Shown here: positions 27,101-36,057 of the stretch, in pieces | Numbering within the stretch: the stretch's first letter is position 1 | Layout: each line of letters begins with the position of its first letter | NCBI GenBank assembly: GCA_900696685.1 | Contig: CAADHA010000160.1 | Location: 1 to 55,246 of the forward strand | Length of the DNA: 55,246 nucleotides | DNA from: an uncultured Planctomycetota bacterium | GTDB taxonomy: Bacteria; Planctomycetota; Phycisphaerae; Phycisphaerales; UBA5793 | Direction: 5' to 3' | Made by a program: the position numbers and the translations under genes | The notes under the pieces: model-generated | Seen by the model: the letters and a program-made list of their open reading frames with translations, nothing else | Databases searched by the model: none | What the model was told of the DNA's origin: nothing

Positions 27101-29084
27101 CCCGTTCATGATTCATGCCGTTGGAGACGGCGTGGGCAACGCGCCCAAGCCGTGGAAGAAGGCAGATGATCGAGCCGAGCGTGAGAATACCCGTACCGAT
27201 CCAGATCCAGATCGTCAGCGGGTTGACAATCACCTGGAGCGCCGTGACCTTGCCGCCTGCCTCCCAGCCCGCAAGTATGAGATAGAGGTCCTCGCGCAGG
27301 CCTGATCGGACAGCGACCTGGGCGGACGAATCCTCCGCCTTGTCGTAGAAGCGGCGCTCGGGCGATACGTCGATGACGCGGCCGCCGGGCATCGTGGCGG
27401 TGACCGCGGCGACGACGGCGGTGTAGTTGCGCCGACGTTCTTCCTTCAGGCCGGTGAAGGTCAGGGAGTAGCGCCCGGCCTCGAATGACTGTCCCGGCGA
27501 AACCTGGTGCGTGGACTTCTCGGGGTAGAGGCTTGAGCCGGCAAAGCCGATCACGATCACCGCAATGCCGAGGTGGACCACGAAGCCGCCCCAGCGGCGG
27601 TGGTTCGCGTCGAGCAAACGCCACATCGCGGCGGCGAGGCTGCTCTGCGCGTGCTGGCGTTCCAGTCGAACTGAGTGGAAGAGGTTGGAGGCGATTCCGA
27701 CGATTGCGACCGATGCAATGAAAGCAACCAGCAGTGCCCACGGGTTCGTTACGCCCAGGGCCGCGGTTGCGGCGGTCAGCACGACGCCGGCCGCGCCCGG
27801 CAATGCCAGGCCCCGCGCGAGCCGGCGGCCAGCGTCCCGGCCGTACACCAGCACCGGCGCTCCCGCCATCAGCGCCACAAGCACCAGCCCCATCGGCGCC
27901 ACGATCCGGTTGTAGAACTCGGGGCCGACTGTCACTTCGTTGGGAAGCAGCCATCGGCTCAGAACGGGGAAGATCGTCCCGACGAGCGTGGTGGCCGTCA
28001 TGAGCACCAGAATGACGTTGGCAACCAGCACGACTCCCTCACGCTCCAGCAGGCTCTCCAGCCGCCTCTGCGGCGCCAGGATCGGCCAGCGCCACGCAAC
28101 GACAGCCGCGCTGCCAACGAGAAGGAGAATGATGAACGCGAAGAAGAAGGTCCCCACGAGCGACTCGCCGAAGGAGTGTACCGACGACACGATGCCGCTG
28201 CGCGTGATGTAGGTTCCGAAGATGCACAGGATGAAGGTCGCGGCAAGAAGAGAGGCGTTCCATCTCTTGAACACTCCGCGATGCTCCTGCATGATCATCG
28301 AGTGCAGCAGGGCGGTGGCCGTGAGCCAGGGCAGAAGCGAAGCGTTCTCAACAGGATCCCATGCCCAGTACCCGCCCCAGCCGAGTTCGATGTACGCCCA
28401 CCATGCGCCAATGATGATGCCGATGCCCAGTGCCAGCCAGGCGAAGAGAATCCAGCGGCGGATGTCGCTGAGCCAGCGGGCGTCGGTGCGCCGTTCCACC
28501 AGGGCGCCGATCAGGGCGGCGAAGGGGACAGCGAAGCCCGCGTAGCCCAGGAAGAGCGTCGGCGGGTGCGCCAGCATCGCGAAGTCCTGGAGCATGGGGT
28601 TGAGGCCGCGGCCGTCCGCAGGGGCAGCGCCAGACGTGACTTCAAAGGGATTGGCGGCGAACAGCAGCAGGGAGGCGAAGAAGCCGCAGATCAGGGCCAG
28701 CACGCCGACGGTCACGGCTTCGCCGAGGCCGCTGCCGGCGCGGCGGGTGTACCCGGCCAGGGCGCTCATCCACGCGATCATCCCCGCCCAGAGCAGAAGG
28801 CTGCCTTCCTGGCCCGCCCAGAATGCGGCTAGTTTGTACCCCGTCGGAAGGGCGCGCTCTGTATACGACGCGACGTAGGCGATGCGGAAGTCGCTCTGGA
28901 GCAGGGCGACGATCAGCAGCACGGACGCAAGCGAGATGAGAAGTGCAAAGCCCGCGAGGCCCCAGCGCGCCGCCTTCAACGCCGGCGCCGAGCTGAATCG
29001 CGCCGACGCCAGGGAGGCGATCAGCACGATGATGCATGCAAAGGCCGCGGCGGCCAGCGTCAATGTGCCCAGTGTCGGGATCAT
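26898..29084 (-). CDS. ccmF: Cytochrome c heme lyase subunit CcmF
   Basis: 728 residues from MIPTLGTLTLAAAA, overlapping ccmE by 4 bp (ATGA at 29081-29084). About 14 hydrophobic helices and the haem-binding tryptophan motif GWGGYWAWDPVENASLLPWL are present, with conserved His in LAHPPTLFLGY. It joins haem from CcmE to apocytochromes at CxxCH. The last roughly 70 residues are low-complexity and polar and do not look like CcmF; their coding DNA includes an inverted repeat (26892-26912 / 27080-27100), so the natural end may be earlier and the tail an acquired extension. Confidence 0.93.
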   Translation of the reverse strand: MIPTLGTLTLAAAAFACIIVLIASLASARFSSAPALKAARWGLAGFALLISLASVLLIVALLQSDFRIAYVASYTERALPTGYKLAAFWAGQEGSLLLWAGMIAWMSALAGYTRRAGSGLGEAVTVGVLALICGFFASLLLFAANPFEVTSGAAPADGRGLNPMLQDFAMLAHPPTLFLGYAGFAVPFAALIGALVERRTDARWLSDIRRWILFAWLALGIGIIIGAWWAYIELGWGGYWAWDPVENASLLPWLTATALLHSMIMQEHRGVFKRWNASLLAATFILCIFGTYITRSGIVSSVHSFGESLVGTFFFAFIILLLVGSAAVVAWRWPILAPQRRLESLLEREGVVLVANVILVLMTATTLVGTIFPVLSRWLLPNEVTVGPEFYNRIVAPMGLVLVALMAGAPVLVYGRDAGRRLARGLALPGAAGVVLTAATAALGVTNPWALLVAFIASVAIVGIASNLFHSVRLERQHAQSSLAAAMWRLLDANHRRWGGFVVHLGIAVIVIGFAGSSLYPEKSTHQVSPGQSFEAGRYSLTFTGLKEERRRNYTAVVAAVTATMPGGRVIDVSPERRFYDKAEDSSAQVAVRSGLREDLYLILAGWEAGGKVTALQVIVNPLTIWIWIGTGILTLGSIICLLPRLGRVAHAVSNGMNHEREDFTKGTRANAANGSTVPTGAQEDSQESPRRPRRPALEPVCAGMINRADSSSIHLRPGPAAAPSCPS

Positions 29085-29503
29085 TGATCCGTCTCCATCT
29101 CGATCTCGCTGTGGGGGGAAACTTCGTCGTACTTGCTGGCGCACTTGGTCAGCAGAACATCCGCCTGAAAGACGCCCTGGTCGTCGAGCCGGCCTTCGAG
29201 CACCACGTCATGCCCCGGTCTGAACATGTCCGGCACCGCGCCGCGGTACATCACCGGCAACGACTTGCCGTTGCTCACGAGGTCGAACTTCGCATAGAGC
29301 ATCGCAGGGTTGGACTCAACGTTCTCCCACGACACCGCTCCGCTCAGGCGGACGCGGCGGTCGTGCATCTCGGCGTTCTCAAGAAAGGCCGCGGCCTCCA
29401 TCGAGTAGACCCAGCCCGCCCGCACGCCGGCCTGTACGAGATAGGCAACGGCGGCGCTTATGGCCAGAAGTGCGATAATCAGTTTGGTCCGTATCCGGGT
29501 CAT
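29081..29503 (-). CDS. ccmE: Heme chaperone CcmE, cysteine-type variant
   Basis: 140 residues from MTRIRTKLIIALL; earlier in-frame ATG codons encode no family sequence. One N-terminal membrane anchor (residues 8-25) and a periplasmic OB-fold (VRLSGAVSWENVES, VVLEGRLDDQGVFQADVLLTK). The covalent haem site is C121-ASK-Y125, that is CxxxY, instead of the usual HxxxY. This CxxxY form is known from archaea and some deltaproteobacteria, whose ccm sets often lack CcmH, and none is seen here. First gene of the leftward ccm operon. Confidence 0.92.
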   Translation of the reverse strand: MTRIRTKLIIALLAISAAVAYLVQAGVRAGWVYSMEAAAFLENAEMHDRRVRLSGAVSWENVESNPAMLYAKFDLVSNGKSLPVMYRGAVPDMFRPGHDVVLEGRLDDQGVFQADVLLTKCASKYDEVSPHSEIEMETDQ

Positions 29504-30035
29504 CGCGAGGCTCCGGGGAAGTGTCCCGCGAGACTCGTAACAACGTGCGTGCCACGGGCCTGTACTGGGACGCGCGTGCGCGCCTTGCGGGGCCGATTCC
29601 CTGATCGTCGCCATTTCCCGGCGCCGGCGACCGTGAAGAACAGGGCGAATCACGGCGTGATTGCCGCCTGCATTGCATTCCCTGCGTGACCGAGTTCCTC
29701 GGGCGCTGTGCATGTTCGCCGACGAACGGTTTCGGCGGGCGTCTGCAAGCAGTGCGGTGGCATTCTCATGCGTGGGAACGCGTCCCGGACCACTTTCTTG
29801 GCCGTGGGACAGACCGTGGAGGGTCGCGCAGGGAGACCGCACCCAACCGCCCTCAAGGCCGCATTACGCGGACCGTCAGCCCGCTCAGTCGGGGAATTCA
29901 CCTTGCCCAGGATGGCACGCCTCTTGTACCTGTCACAGTGTCCCGCGCCCGTTGAAACGGCTGCGGGCGGGCGGCTTCAACACACGCGACCGCCGCGTAC
30001 CGACGGCCGCAAGAACGAACGAAAGGAGTTCTGCC
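29504..30035. promoter_or_regulatory. Intergenic region between divergent ccm and cytochrome operons
   Basis: 532 bp with no credible gene. It must hold promoters for ccmE (leftward) and the tetrahaem cytochrome (rightward). A sigma-54-like element, TGGCACG at 29913-29919 and TTGTA at 29924-29928 with the usual 4-base gap, lies about 110 bp before the cytochrome start, but it has GT where GC is expected at -12. AAAGGAG at 30021-30027 is the cytochrome ribosome site. Confidence 0.35.
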
Positions 30036-30704
30036 ATGAAACAGCGCCAATACAGGAAACTCACATCGGCACTGCTTGCCATCGGCGCGGCAAGCGTTTT
30101 CAGTGCAGCCAGCGCCAATGGACAGATCGTGGGAAGCGCCCACGACTTCTCCAATGCGGGCTGGTCGCGGAACCAGATCTGCCTGCCGTGCCACACTCCG
30201 CACAATGCCATGCATGTTGACATCAACGGCTACGGGACGGAGCGGCTCTGGAACCACGCGCTCCCCTCGGAGGGCCAGATCTACAAGACGCAGGACGGCG
30301 AAATGCCCCGCAACGACGCCCTGGACGCCTACAGCATCCTCTGCATGGGGTGCCACGACGGAACCGTCGCGCTCGACAGTTTCGGCGGGCGCAACGGGAA
30401 TCAGTTCATCTTCGGAAGCGAACTGATCGGAACTGATCTCACCGACGATCACCCGGTCGGCTCGTCGGCGGTCTGGAATCCGATCTACGAGGGCAGCCGC
30501 TACAACCCGCGCTCCTCGTGGGAAGGCGTCACGTTCGGCAACTCGAGCATGGGACGACTGCGCGACATGCTTGTCAATGGCCAGGTGCAGCCGGTCATTT
30601 CCTGCGCCACCTGCCATGAGCCGCATCGGCGCGGCGGGCACGACGATCTGCTTCGCATTTCCAACACCAGCAGCCAGATGTGCCTCGCCTGCCACATCAA
30701 GTAA
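30036..30704 (+). CDS. Periplasmic/secreted tetrahaem cytochrome c
   Basis: 222 residues; AAAGGAG precedes the start. A signal peptide (SALLAIGAASVFSAASA) is cut near residue 28. Four CxxCH sites are at 49-53 (CLPCH, then TPHN), 103-107 (CMGCH, then DGTVAL), 190-194 (CATCH, then EPH) and 216-220 (CLACH). The N-terminal half (CxxCHTPH ... CHDGTVAL ... GTDLTDDHPV) matches the first half of the roughly 12-haem protein at 36054-37673, so the two share a building block. The C-terminal CATCHEPH/CLACH pair is the doubled-CxxCH motif of stacked multihaem chains. First gene of the conduit cluster. Confidence 0.88.
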   Translation: MKQRQYRKLTSALLAIGAASVFSAASANGQIVGSAHDFSNAGWSRNQICLPCHTPHNAMHVDINGYGTERLWNHALPSEGQIYKTQDGEMPRNDALDAYSILCMGCHDGTVALDSFGGRNGNQFIFGSELIGTDLTDDHPVGSSAVWNPIYEGSRYNPRSSWEGVTFGNSSMGRLRDMLVNGQVQPVISCATCHEPHRRGGHDDLLRISNTSSQMCLACHIK

Positions 30705-30892
30705 GGCGATCCACCGGCCTGTTGTCTGACCTGTACGCTTCCTTCTCTCGGGCGTTGATCGGCGCGGCCCGAGAGGAGGAGGCGCTGACCGACACGACGA
30801 TGCACTCGAGCCGCCCGCCCGCTGCCGTCCCGGTCGGCCTCTCACCACCGCAATCCTGCCGCGCCGCTCCAGTCAGCACCAGGGGGTCCCCC

Positions 30893-32131
30893 ATGATGAC
30901 TCAAGACCTGCTCCATCTCGATCGGCGCTGTGCCGCACTTCTCGCCCTGCTGGTGATTCTGCTCCACGGAGGCTGCGCATCCACGACCAGGACGCCCGAG
31001 GCGGCAGCCACTCCGACGCGATATGCCTTCTGGCCCCCTTATCCCGACGAGCCACGCATCCAGTTCCTTGCTTCCTTCCAGCACAGCGGCCAAGTCTCCG
31101 AGTACAAGCCAAGCGCCCTCGCCGACATCGTGTACGGCAAGGAGACCCAGACGGAGTCCGCAGTCAACAAGCCCTATGGCGTGGAGATGTGGAACGGACG
31201 CGTCTACACCTGCGACATCCGCGGCGGCGCCGTCATGATCTTCGACCTGCGAAAGAAGCAGACGCGGATCATGGGCACGACGGGGCGCGAAATACTCGTG
31301 CGACCCACCGACATCGCCATCGCCGACGATGGCACGAAGTACGTCGCCGACATCGCCCGCAACCTCGTGTTCGTCTTCGACGCCGACGAGCGATTCGTCA
31401 GGACTTTCGCGATGAAGGATTGGCAGCCCTCAGGACTGGCGGTCTTCGGCGATCGTCTCTACGTCGCCAACTTCGTCGCGCAGCGAGTCGAGATTCTCGA
31501 CCGCTTCACCGGCTCTCCCCTTGGACACATCGGCGAGCGCGGCGACGAGGACGGCAAGTTCGTCCGTCCGCTCGGCGTCGAGGTCGATGCCGACGGCAAC
31601 GTCTACGTGACCGACGTGATCCGCTGCAAGATGCAGAAGTTCAGCCCCGACGGCGAGTTCCTCTTCGGCTTCGGGACCATCACCAACAACATCGGAGCGA
31701 TCCGCCGGCCCAAGCACCTTGCCGTTGATGACGAGGGCCTCATCTACATCGTGGACTCCGCGTTCCAGAACGTGCAGGTGTTCAGCCCCGACGGGTACAT
31801 CCTGACATTCTTCGGCGCCGCCGGACAGCACCCCGGCGCCATGTATCTCCCTGTCGGCATTACGATTCACCATGGCGACATGGACCTCTTCAAGCAGTAC
31901 CTCCATCCCGACTTCGAGGCCCGCTACCTCATCCTCGTCACCAACCAGTTCACCGAGAACAAGGTGTCGGTCTATGCCTTCGGGCAGTTGCGCCCCGGCG
32001 TCACCGTTGCGGACATCCGGGCCAGTCAGGCCGATATCACTCTCGGAATCGAGGACGCGGCCGCGGCCGGCAGTCCGACGATCGGCGGCGAGGTCTCGCC
32101 GGAGGAGATTCCCGCCGATCTCAAGCGGTAA
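30893..32131 (+). CDS. NHL-repeat beta-propeller lipoprotein (first copy)
   Basis: 412 residues. The lipoprotein signal ends LLHGGC (Cys28). The mature part is made of about six NHL repeats (for example VRPTDIAIADDGTKYVAD, VRPLGVEVDADGNVYVTD, RRPKHLAVDDEGLIYIVD), giving a six-bladed propeller. Such proteins are typical neighbours of outer-surface multihaem cytochromes and probably scaffold them. A second, divergent copy is at 34867-36057. The start could be 30893 or 30896. Confidence 0.88.
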   Translation: MMTQDLLHLDRRCAALLALLVILLHGGCASTTRTPEAAATPTRYAFWPPYPDEPRIQFLASFQHSGQVSEYKPSALADIVYGKETQTESAVNKPYGVEMWNGRVYTCDIRGGAVMIFDLRKKQTRIMGTTGREILVRPTDIAIADDGTKYVADIARNLVFVFDADERFVRTFAMKDWQPSGLAVFGDRLYVANFVAQRVEILDRFTGSPLGHIGERGDEDGKFVRPLGVEVDADGNVYVTDVIRCKMQKFSPDGEFLFGFGTITNNIGAIRRPKHLAVDDEGLIYIVDSAFQNVQVFSPDGYILTFFGAAGQHPGAMYLPVGITIHHGDMDLFKQYLHPDFEARYLILVTNQFTENKVSVYAFGQLRPGVTVADIRASQADITLGIEDAAAAGSPTIGGEVSPEEIPADLKR

Positions 32132-32151
32132 GGAAAGCGAGATCGTGTTCG

Positions 32152-32820
32152 ATGGCGCTGCGATCCACTGCTCACCGATGCCGCCCCCTGGGCTGGATGC
32201 TTGCGCTGGCCTCGCTGGCATTGTGGAGTTGCGGTACTCCGGAAGAGCGTTACAAGTGGCTGAGCCTCGTCTTCGACGGCGTGCCTCTGCCGCCGTCCAT
32301 GCAGTCCACGATCGAGGGCGACGAGGACAACCGCATCGCCCTGGTTGTGACGCAGCACGCACCGTACGCGGCTGACAAGTGCAGCGATTGCCACGGTGAG
32401 GTGGGGAAGTTCTCGATGTCCCTCGAAGGGTACTCGGGGGTGACGGCCCAGGTGTGCCTCAAGTGCCACGCAGGGACGCGCGAGGAACACCCCTGGATGC
32501 ACGGGCCGGTTGCCTCTGTCGAGTGCCTCGCCTGCCATGAGCCGCACGAGTCGCGCTACGCTCACCTGCTGCGCGAGCGTGCGCCGAAACTGTGCCTCCA
32601 GTGCCATGCGGCGGTGGATCTGAAAGCGGGTGGAATACCCGAGCACGAGGATCTCGGGCGAGATTGCCTCAACTGCCACATCGGGCACGGCGGCCGCGAC
32701 ATGTACTTCCTGCGCATCGACCTGAGTCCGCCGAAGCCGCCCGAGCCGTCCAAGCCGCTGGAGCCGACCGGGCCGGCCGAGGATGCCGGCGGCGGCGCCG
32801 GGAGTGGGGGCGGGCCGTGA
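32152..32820 (+). CDS. Pentahaem cytochrome c lipoprotein
   Basis: 222 residues with a lipobox at Cys27 (LALWSC). Five CxxCH sites are at 77-81, 102-106, 125-129, 148-152 and 172-176, closely spaced as in NrfH/MtrA-like wires (ECLACHEPH, LCLQCH, DCLNCHIGHGG). The C-terminal 45 residues are Pro/Gly-rich and may thread into a partner. Its stop overlaps the start of the beta-barrel gene (GTGA), a coupling expected for a haem wire inserted in an outer-membrane sheath. Confidence 0.87.
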   Translation: MALRSTAHRCRPLGWMLALASLALWSCGTPEERYKWLSLVFDGVPLPPSMQSTIEGDEDNRIALVVTQHAPYAADKCSDCHGEVGKFSMSLEGYSGVTAQVCLKCHAGTREEHPWMHGPVASVECLACHEPHESRYAHLLRERAPKLCLQCHAAVDLKAGGIPEHEDLGRDCLNCHIGHGGRDMYFLRIDLSPPKPPEPSKPLEPTGPAEDAGGGAGSGGGP

Positions 32821-34859
32821 AGCCCCGCCGCGCCAGGCGAGGGGCCGCAACCGTGGCGGCCGCGGCCGCCGTCGCCGTCGCTTCGGCGCGGCCCGCGGCC
32901 GCACAGAGCCTCCCCCCCCCCGAGGAGGGCGGGCCCGTCATCGTCGGCGAGCACCAGGAGCAATTCGAGTCGTTCGTCATCCAGCGCATCCGCGGCGTGG
33001 TCGAGATGCTCGCCCGCTACCGCGCCGACGAACGCCGGCGTCCGGGCGAGCGCACGATCCGCGACACCGAGACCATCCTCCGCCCCAGCATCGAACTCTC
33101 GACCGATGCCTACATTCTCCACCCCAACTTCATAGAACTCTCCCTCACCGGCCGACTCCTGCTCGACCAGGAGTCGCTCGACAGCGAGTCGACCGGGCTG
33201 AACGAAGACACCACCACACTGGACACAAACTACGACTTTCGCGCGCTGATCCTCGGCCGGTCCTCCATGCCCATCACTGCCTACAGCCGGCGCACGCAGA
33301 CGAACATCGACCGCCTCTTTGGCCCGTCCTTCGACTCGATCCTTACCGAGCACGGCGGGATTGTGCAGTTCGTCAACGATCGCGCGCCGACCACCATCCA
33401 GTATTTCCATCGCGACCTCGAACAGGTCGACTCGACGGGCGCGCTCGACTTCGGCGTCGTGCAGGATTCCTTTGACATCCGGAGCATCATCCGCCTGGCC
33501 GAAAGGCAGACCCTCAGCCTTGACTACACGATGGACGCGGTCCGGCAGTCCGGCGCCCAGCGCGCTGCGTTCGAATTCGTCCGACATGACGCGACGGCCC
33601 TGCACACGCTCAACTTCGGCGACCACCATCTGCACGAGTTGCGCTCAAGAATGCGCTGGCTCGAACAGACGGGCGACTCGCCCTTCCGCCGCATCACCTT
33701 CGACGAATCGCTGCGGCTACGGCACACGGACCGCTTCCAGACCCGCTATGATCTGTTCTACGAGACGCAGGAGCGCGAGGATTCGAGCCAGGACTTCCTG
33801 CGAGGCAACTTCAGCCTCCGGCATCGCCTCTTCGAGAGCCTCGTGACCACGGCCAACGTCGGCGCCTCGACGCTTAGCACCGACGGCTTCAACAGCAACG
33901 AGTACTTCGGCGACGTGGCGCTCGACTACGTTAAGCGCGTGCCCTACGGCGTGTTCAGCGCCACCGCCTCGGTCGGCGGCAACCTCCGCGACGACGGGCC
34001 GCGCGGAACGCCTCTGCGGATCCTCGACGAGCCTCGAACATTCAACGACCCCGCGCCCATCGTCCTCGCCCGGCAGAACATCATCGTCGGTTCGATCGTC
34101 ATCACCGACCTGTCCGGCCTCATCTTCTACGCCGAGGGGCTGGACTACACGCTCCGAGGCTTCCCCGACCGCGTCGAGGTACGCCGCGTCATCGGCGGCA
34201 GCATCAGCGACGGGCAGACCGTGCTCATCGACTACACGATCGGACCCGAGCCGGCCAGCACCGTCAACACGACCAGCCTCGGCCTGAGCGCTCGCTATGA
34301 CATCCAGGAGGGGTTCCTGCGCGGCCTCGGGCTTTACCTCCGCTACCTCCAGCGCGACTCGGACATCGACAGCCCCAACCCGACCTTCTTCATTCTCGAT
34401 GAGTCGCGCGACCTCATCGTCGGCGCCGATTACACCACCGGGCCTCTCACCCTCAACGCCGAATACGAATCCTACGACAGCACCATCTCGCCCTTCACCG
34501 CCACGCGGTTCGAGGCGTGGTACGTCCACACGCTCGGACGCGGATCGTCGATCAGCCTTTCGGGCAACTACCAGATCATCGACTTCACCGCGATCAACAA
34601 CCAGGTCAACCTCGCCGTCGTCCGCGCCATCTGGAATCAGCAACTGAGCAACAAACTCCGGCTCAGTGCCCAGGTGATCTGGCGCGACGAGGAAGATGCT
34701 CTCGACGGGCACTCGCAGGGTTTCGAACAACGCCTTAGCATCAACTGGAGGCACCGGCAGACGGAGGTCTACCTTTCGGGAAGGAACTCGATGTTTGACT
34801 CCCCCACGGAGGAGCGCCTGACACAGGCGCTTGAAATGGGGTTCCGCCGCTCGTTCTGA
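32817..34859 (+). CDS. Outer-membrane beta-barrel protein of the cytochrome cluster
   Basis: 680 residues from the GTG at 32817, which overlaps the preceding stop. An Arg/Ala-rich signal (cut near RPAAA) is followed by long alternating hydrophobic/polar strands (TLSLDYTMDAV, SISLSGNYQIIDF, LRLSAQVIWRDEED) and a terminal Phe (GFRRSF), the outer-membrane insertion mark. There is no haem motif. By position it should be the porin sheath for the pentahaem lipoprotein, as MtrB is for MtrA, although sequence similarity to MtrB is not evident to me. A middle segment (about 390-480) looks like a soluble domain. Confidence 0.8.
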   Translation: MKPRRARRGAATVAAAAAVAVASARPAAAQSLPPPEEGGPVIVGEHQEQFESFVIQRIRGVVEMLARYRADERRRPGERTIRDTETILRPSIELSTDAYILHPNFIELSLTGRLLLDQESLDSESTGLNEDTTTLDTNYDFRALILGRSSMPITAYSRRTQTNIDRLFGPSFDSILTEHGGIVQFVNDRAPTTIQYFHRDLEQVDSTGALDFGVVQDSFDIRSIIRLAERQTLSLDYTMDAVRQSGAQRAAFEFVRHDATALHTLNFGDHHLHELRSRMRWLEQTGDSPFRRITFDESLRLRHTDRFQTRYDLFYETQEREDSSQDFLRGNFSLRHRLFESLVTTANVGASTLSTDGFNSNEYFGDVALDYVKRVPYGVFSATASVGGNLRDDGPRGTPLRILDEPRTFNDPAPIVLARQNIIVGSIVITDLSGLIFYAEGLDYTLRGFPDRVEVRRVIGGSISDGQTVLIDYTIGPEPASTVNTTSLGLSARYDIQEGFLRGLGLYLRYLQRDSDIDSPNPTFFILDESRDLIVGADYTTGPLTLNAEYESYDSTISPFTATRFEAWYVHTLGRGSSISLSGNYQIIDFTAINNQVNLAVVRAIWNQQLSNKLRLSAQVIWRDEEDALDGHSQGFEQRLSINWRHRQTEVYLSGRNSMFDSPTEERLTQALEMGFRRSF

Positions 34860-34866
34860 ATCAGCC

Positions 34867-36057
34867 ATGTTTGTTCATCGCTTCATCCCGAGCCCGCCCG
34901 CCCGCCTGAAACGGGCACTTGTTGCGCGCCGGCGGTCGCTCACGCGGGCGCTTGGCGTCGTGATGACTTCGGCTGCGGGATGCGCCCGCCCTGCGGGCCC
35001 GATTTTTGAGCCGCCGGCGACGCCGATCAGCTGGCCCGGCCCGCCGGATGAGCCGCGCATCCATTATGTCGGTCAACTCTCGACTTCCGCGGACCTCAAG
35101 GCGGCCCGGCCAATGGGCGATGCAATTCATGATGCTCTCTTCGGCCGCAAGCCCGTCATGGGCATGCTCCATCCGTTCGCCGTGGAGTCCGACGAACGGG
35201 ACCGCGTCTTCGTGGCCGACAGTGGTGGCCGCGTCGTGCACGTCTTCGACCTCGCCAGGCGTAAGTATGAGCAATGGTCGCCCGCCCCATCCGCGGGCTT
35301 TGTGAACCCCGTCGGACTGGCGCGGGCCGCGGACGGACGGCTCTTCGTCGCCGATTCCGCCGCCAGCCTGATCTGGATCTTCGACGCCGCCGGCAACGTC
35401 CTTGATGCCTGGGGGCAGGATGAGCTGATTCGCCCCTGCGGCATGGCGTATGACGACACGACCTCCACTCTTTTCGTCGCCGACGCGGGCAATCACCAGG
35501 TCGTCCTCTTCGACCGCGCCGGCCAGCCGGTCGCGCGCATCGGCGGCCGCGGCGCGGCGCTCGGGCAGTTCAACTTCCCCGTCGATGTCCTCATCGATCA
35601 TCGCGGCCGGCTCTACGTCTCCGACTCCCTCAATTGCCGCATTCAGCAGTTTGTCCCCGAGCGAGCCGATGGGGCCGGCGACGCGGGCGACTCGCGGATG
35701 CCCGTTGCTTCTACCCTTCAATACGTCCCGAGTCTCCAGATCGGCAGCCGGGGCGACATGCCCGGCTACTTCTCGCGCCCCAAGGGGATTGCCGTGGACC
35801 GTGAAGATCATCTTTACGTGATCGACGCGCAATTCGAGGCTGTGCAGGTCTATTCATCCGAAGGTGTGCTGTTGATGGCCTTCGGGCGCGAGGGTCGCGG
35901 TCCAGGCGAGTTCTGGCTTCCCTCAGGCATTCACATTGATTCATCGGACCGCCTGTGGATCGCGGACACGTTCAACCAGCGCATTCAGGTCTTCGACTAT
36001 CGAGCGCCCGCGTCGGAGCGGGCGCCTGAATCGGGAGTGGGCGAGGTGCTTCCATGA
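34867..36057 (+). CDS. NHL-repeat beta-propeller lipoprotein (second copy)
   Basis: 396 residues. Weak lipobox at Cys39 (TSAAGC). Six NHL blades (VNPVGLARAADGRLFVAD, NFPVDVLIDHRGRLYVSD, SRPKGIAVDREDHLYVID, WLPSGIHIDSSDRLWIAD). It shares the opening PDEPRI and overall plan with the protein at 30893-32131, so it probably arose by duplication. Its stop overlaps the next cytochrome start (ATGA at 36054-36057). Likely a surface scaffold for the large cytochrome. Confidence 0.87.
   Translation: MFVHRFIPSPPARLKRALVARRRSLTRALGVVMTSAAGCARPAGPIFEPPATPISWPGPPDEPRIHYVGQLSTSADLKAARPMGDAIHDALFGRKPVMGMLHPFAVESDERDRVFVADSGGRVVHVFDLARRKYEQWSPAPSAGFVNPVGLARAADGRLFVADSAASLIWIFDAAGNVLDAWGQDELIRPCGMAYDDTTSTLFVADAGNHQVVLFDRAGQPVARIGGRGAALGQFNFPVDVLIDHRGRLYVSDSLNCRIQQFVPERADGAGDAGDSRMPVASTLQYVPSLQIGSRGDMPGYFSRPKGIAVDREDHLYVIDAQFEAVQVYSSEGVLLMAFGREGRGPGEFWLPSGIHIDSSDRLWIADTFNQRIQVFDYRAPASERAPESGVGEVLP

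Noticed and set aside
29504..30035. Extra coding frames upstream of ccmE and the tetrahaem cytochrome
   Set aside because: The frames extend real genes backwards with Arg/Pro/Ser-rich sequence and no family similarity.
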